Under the pieces are notes generated by a model, which ran no database searches, was not told the DNA's origin, and saw only the letters and a program-made list of their open reading frames with translations. A DNA stretch of 64,000 bases from Sedimentibacter hydroxybenzoicus DSM 7310 (GTDB lineage Bacteria; Bacillota; Clostridia; Tissierellales; Sedimentibacteraceae): NCBI RefSeq assembly GCF_013403245.1, contig NZ_JACBNQ010000011.1, positions 44,200 to 108,199 on the forward strand. Reading direction: 5' to 3'. The position numbers and the translations under genes are program-made. This document shows positions 62,043 to 64,000 of this stretch, piece after piece. Position 1 is the stretch's first letter, and each line of letters opens with the position of its first letter.

Positions 62043-62250
62043 ACCATTGCTCCCCGCTTTGTATTTATGACATAATAATATAACAATAAATATAAATTTT
62101 CAAGTGTTTAATTTTTATTACTACCAATTATAAATTCCATTACAAAAATAAATTTTTGTTATTAACAAGTTGCTTATATTGTAATAAATGATATAATAAA
62201 ACAACGAAACTTGTAAAATTTGGCATAATAAAATGTCGGTGAGGTGTCAT

Positions 62251-63009
62251 ATGCCCAGAAAAGCAAGAATAAAAAGTAATACCGGAATATATCATATTAT
62301 GCTGAGAGGAATAGACAAAAGAAATATTTTTTTAGAAAATGAGGATAAATTAAAATTTATTAATGATATCAAAAAAGCAAAAGAAAAAGGCAACTTTAAT
62401 GTCTTTGGATATTGCTTGATGGATAATCACGTACACCTGTTGTTACAAGAAAGCGAAGAAATTGGAACGAGTATTAAGCGCATAACCGTTGCTTATGCCG
62501 GATGGCATAATAAAAAATATGACAGGATTGGTCACCTGCTACAAAACAGATATTTAAGTGAACCCGTAAATTCAGAACAATATTTGCTTACTGTTTTAAG
62601 ATATATTCATCAAAACCCTGTAAAAGCAAATATTGTTGTCAATGCAAGAGAATATAAATGGAGCAGTTTCGGAGAATACTATTTATTTTATAATGAACAA
62701 AAAACCCTTATAGACGGAGATTTAATTCAAAGCTATTTTAAAACATTTGACGAATTCAATGCTTATACAAATGAATCTAATGATGATAAATGCCTCGATA
62801 TAAAAAATGCAAAATACAGTGATAAAAAAATGACTGATATGATAATAAATCTTTATAAAATATCAAATTTACCGATCTTGAGTATGGATAAAAAAAGACA
62901 AATTATCCAAGAGGTTTATAAAAAAGAAAATACAAGTATCCGACAATTAGCAAGAATTTTCGGCATAAGCAAAACTGTTGTTGATAACGTCATCAAAATG
63001 GACAAATGA
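62251..63009 (+). CDS. REP-associated tyrosine transposase (RAYT, Y1_Tnp)
   Basis: 252 residues from ATG 62251 (GAGGTG six bases upstream). Y1 HUH nuclease: GIYHIMLRGIDKRNIF, the HUH motif in MDNHVHLLLQE (residues 60-70) and the catalytic Tyr region VLRYIHQNPVKANIV, then EYKWSSFGEYY. The C-terminal domain with IRQLARIFGISKTVVDNVIK is a helix-turn-helix. The gene is full length. Family C repeats follow the stop codon directly, as expected for the REP sequences these enzymes act on. Confidence 0.92.
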   Translation: MPRKARIKSNTGIYHIMLRGIDKRNIFLENEDKLKFINDIKKAKEKGNFNVFGYCLMDNHVHLLLQESEEIGTSIKRITVAYAGWHNKKYDRIGHLLQNRYLSEPVNSEQYLLTVLRYIHQNPVKANIVVNAREYKWSSFGEYYLFYNEQKTLIDGDLIQSYFKTFDEFNAYTNESNDDKCLDIKNAKYSDKKMTDMIINLYKISNLPILSMDKKRQIIQEVYKKENTSIRQLARIFGISKTVVDNVIKMDK

Positions 63010-63056
63010 AACGTCCCTGTGTCCTTCGACAATGAAACGTCCCTGTGTCCTTCTGC
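63010..63056. repeat. two family C REP-like units after the RAYT gene
   Basis: GAAACGTCCCTGTGTCCTTC occurs twice (about 63010 and 63034) separated by GACAAT. It shares its core with 63873-63917 and, more distantly, with the palindromes at 29822 and 34839. Confidence 0.8.
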
Positions 63057-63059
63057 AAA

Positions 63060-63377
63060 CTAATTGGAATGTGTTCCCAAAATTTGCCCTGTTTTTAAAA
63101 CCTCTGCGACAAATCCGCTATCATCTCGTGATGAATCCAAAAGAACCGGCTCTATATCTGCACTTATATTTCGACGAAGACGATATAGCTGCTTATATAT
63201 TTCAAGATAGTCACCTGTAAAGTCATTTAATATCACTGCAATATCAATATCACTATCAACCTTTGCAGTGCCTTTCGCATAAGAACCAAAAAGAACAACT
63301 GCCTGAGGATTTAACATCTTTACAACTTCCAAAGCATATCGCTCTGCCAGCTTTACAACTGTTTCTTTATCCAACAT
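63060..63377 (-). CDS. MNT-type nucleotidyltransferase (antitoxin of a HEPN-MNT pair)
   Basis: 105 residues. Minimal nucleotidyltransferase core VVLFGSYAKGTAKVDSDIDIAVIL (residues 27-50), with the GS and D-x-D residues intact, and DIEPVLLD for the third acidic residue. MNT proteins AMPylate and silence HEPN toxins. It overlaps the HEPN gene by 25 bases, with a GGAGG site inside that gene. Its 3' end runs up to the REP units. Confidence 0.9.
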   Translation of the reverse strand: MLDKETVVKLAERYALEVVKMLNPQAVVLFGSYAKGTAKVDSDIDIAVILNDFTGDYLEIYKQLYRLRRNISADIEPVLLDSSRDDSGFVAEVLKTGQILGTHSN

Positions 63378-63736
63378 AGTAAGTCCTCCGTTTCTTCTAA
63401 AATAGCTTTACATCTGTCCTGTGTTAACGTTGCTGCCAATTTATCTTTTTGCTCCGGGTATCGAGCTGCAACATTCAAAGGATCAAGAGTATCTAATAAA
63501 TCCTTTTGACTTTCATTCATAAGTTCGTAAATATCTGCAAGCTGTGCTAATTTCATTAGTCCATGTGTTTTGGGGGGTAAAACATCATTTTTAGAAATTA
63601 CGGCTTTTAGTGCTTTTTCTATGGTTTGGTGACACATAAAGCCAACGTAAAGATATCGGCTTGTTTGCAGCATTGCTTTTGCCGTTTCAATATCATATTC
63701 AGCTAAATCCATCCAATATTGTATCTTACTGTTCAT
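63353..63736 (-). CDS. HEPN-domain toxin of a HEPN-MNT pair
   Basis: 127 residues, all helical: YWMDLAEYDIETAKAMLQTSRYLYVGFMCHQTIEKALKAVI and the C-terminal DPLNVAARYPEQ segment typical of the HEPN group paired with MNT. Members are RNases, though the R-x4-6-H motif is not clear here, so this may be a variant. It precedes MNT in the operon. AGAAGG precedes the ATG. Confidence 0.88.
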   Translation of the reverse strand: MNSKIQYWMDLAEYDIETAKAMLQTSRYLYVGFMCHQTIEKALKAVISKNDVLPPKTHGLMKLAQLADIYELMNESQKDLLDTLDPLNVAARYPEQKDKLAATLTQDRCKAILEETEDLLCWIKKQL

Positions 63737-63872
63737 TTATAATACCTTCTCATTTTTTTATAGCTATATAAATTATAACCTAGAGTATAATTTATATTAA
63801 TTTGCTTGTAATTGTAGCATATCATATTACTAAATAAAGGTCAATAATCGCTTAATTTCCAAAAAAGACAAA

Positions 63873-63917
63873 TGAAACGTCCCCGTGTCCTTACGTCCCC
63901 GTGTCCTTACCCGTGTC
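63873..63917. repeat. family C REP-like units, three partial copies
   Basis: GAAACGTCCCCGTGTCCTTA, then CGTCCCCGTGTCCTTA, then CCCGTGTCCTTA in direct tandem. They abut and end the reverse-transcriptase remnant. Confidence 0.8.
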
Positions 63918-64000
63918 CTTATTCGTTTGAAGTTCATCAACACTCATCCCATCAATGCCTCCGGCACCTTTGTTTGCTTTAACTCTCTTAAATGCTTTAT
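63891..64000 (-). pseudogene. group II intron reverse transcriptase, N-terminal fragment
   Basis: In the frame ending at TAA 63891-63893, codons from the window edge read AFKRVKANKGAGGIDGMSVD then ELQTN, the conserved region 0 of group II intron LtrA-type proteins. After QTN the frame enters the family C repeats (KDTGKDTGT) and stops. The palm and maturase domains are absent from the following bases, so the gene is truncated at the repeat. The upstream part lies beyond the window. Confidence 0.8.

Overview
The window is about one third G+C, has strong GGAGG-type ribosome binding sites, T-box leaders on amino-acid operons, a V-type ATP synthase, SpoVB- and DnaD/DnaI-type proteins, a FabK-type fatty-acid pathway, a 4-hydroxybutyrate dehydrogenase and a glycyl-radical enzyme. 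This points to an anaerobic low-GC Gram-positive bacterium of the Clostridia/Tissierellia kind. A Sedimentibacter-like organism would fit, but that is inference from gene content only.

Layout. 1-2.2 kb: start of a V-type ATP synthase operon (subunits H and I, the latter cut by the window edge) and a Cys-rich HxlR regulator. 2.4-7.4 kb: fatty-acid operon acpP-fabK-fabD-fabG-fabF-fabZ, transcribed leftwards behind an array of TTTGATA boxes. 7.5-12.3 kb: leuA-leuC-leuD-leuB under a leucine T-box. 12.3-16.8 kb: ywlC/ywlE (in-frame fusion), rpiB, tagO/wecA-like and wecB-like genes. 16.9-25.6 kb: ZIP transporter, DUF3343, ApbE, a multi-repeat FMN-binding lipoprotein, a secreted beta-propeller protein, DUF1540 and DUF3810 proteins. 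25.6-33.6 kb: 4-hydroxybutyrate dehydrogenase behind a sigma-54-type promoter, T-box valS, a RelE-type toxin-antitoxin locus, copA (fused to copZ) and csoR. 33.7-38.3 kb: ferredoxin-like aldo/keto reductase and ilvN-ilvC-ilvB under an isoleucine T-box. 38.3-42.3 kb: XRE-cupin regulator, glycyl-radical enzyme of unclear reaction, and its activase. 42.4-57.6 kb: SpoVB-like flippase, PF06541 membrane protein, CBS-type pyrophosphatase, dnaD-dnaI, an M23/LysM/G5 peptidase with an odd basic N-terminal repeat, HD protein, long HPF, a DnaA-box cluster, two paralogous HD-GYP proteins (one fused to a DUF523/TudS-type domain), polysaccharide deacetylase and a second FMN-binding lipoprotein. 57.7-64 kb: an accessory island with an Rpn-nuclease/GHKL chimera, its AlbA_2-type neighbour, an intact Rpn gene, a REP-associated tyrosine transposase (RAYT), HEPN-MNT and a truncated group II intron reverse transcriptase.

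Connecting themes. (1) At least four families of short palindromic repeats sit at operon ends and inside operons; one copy is read in frame and joins ywlC to ywlE, one supplies the C-terminus of the SpoVB-like protein, and one family flanks the RAYT and ends the reverse-transcriptase remnant. (2) Several genes are fusions that keep an internal ribosome binding site (ywlC-ywlE, copA-copZ). (3) ApbE together with two FMN-binding lipoproteins suggests a surface flavin electron-transfer module. (4) The best candidates for undescribed biology are the Rpn-GHKL chimera with its neighbours, the HD-GYP-DUF523 fusion, the repeat FMN lipoprotein and the glycyl-radical enzyme. No CRISPR array, rRNA or tRNA gene was seen.
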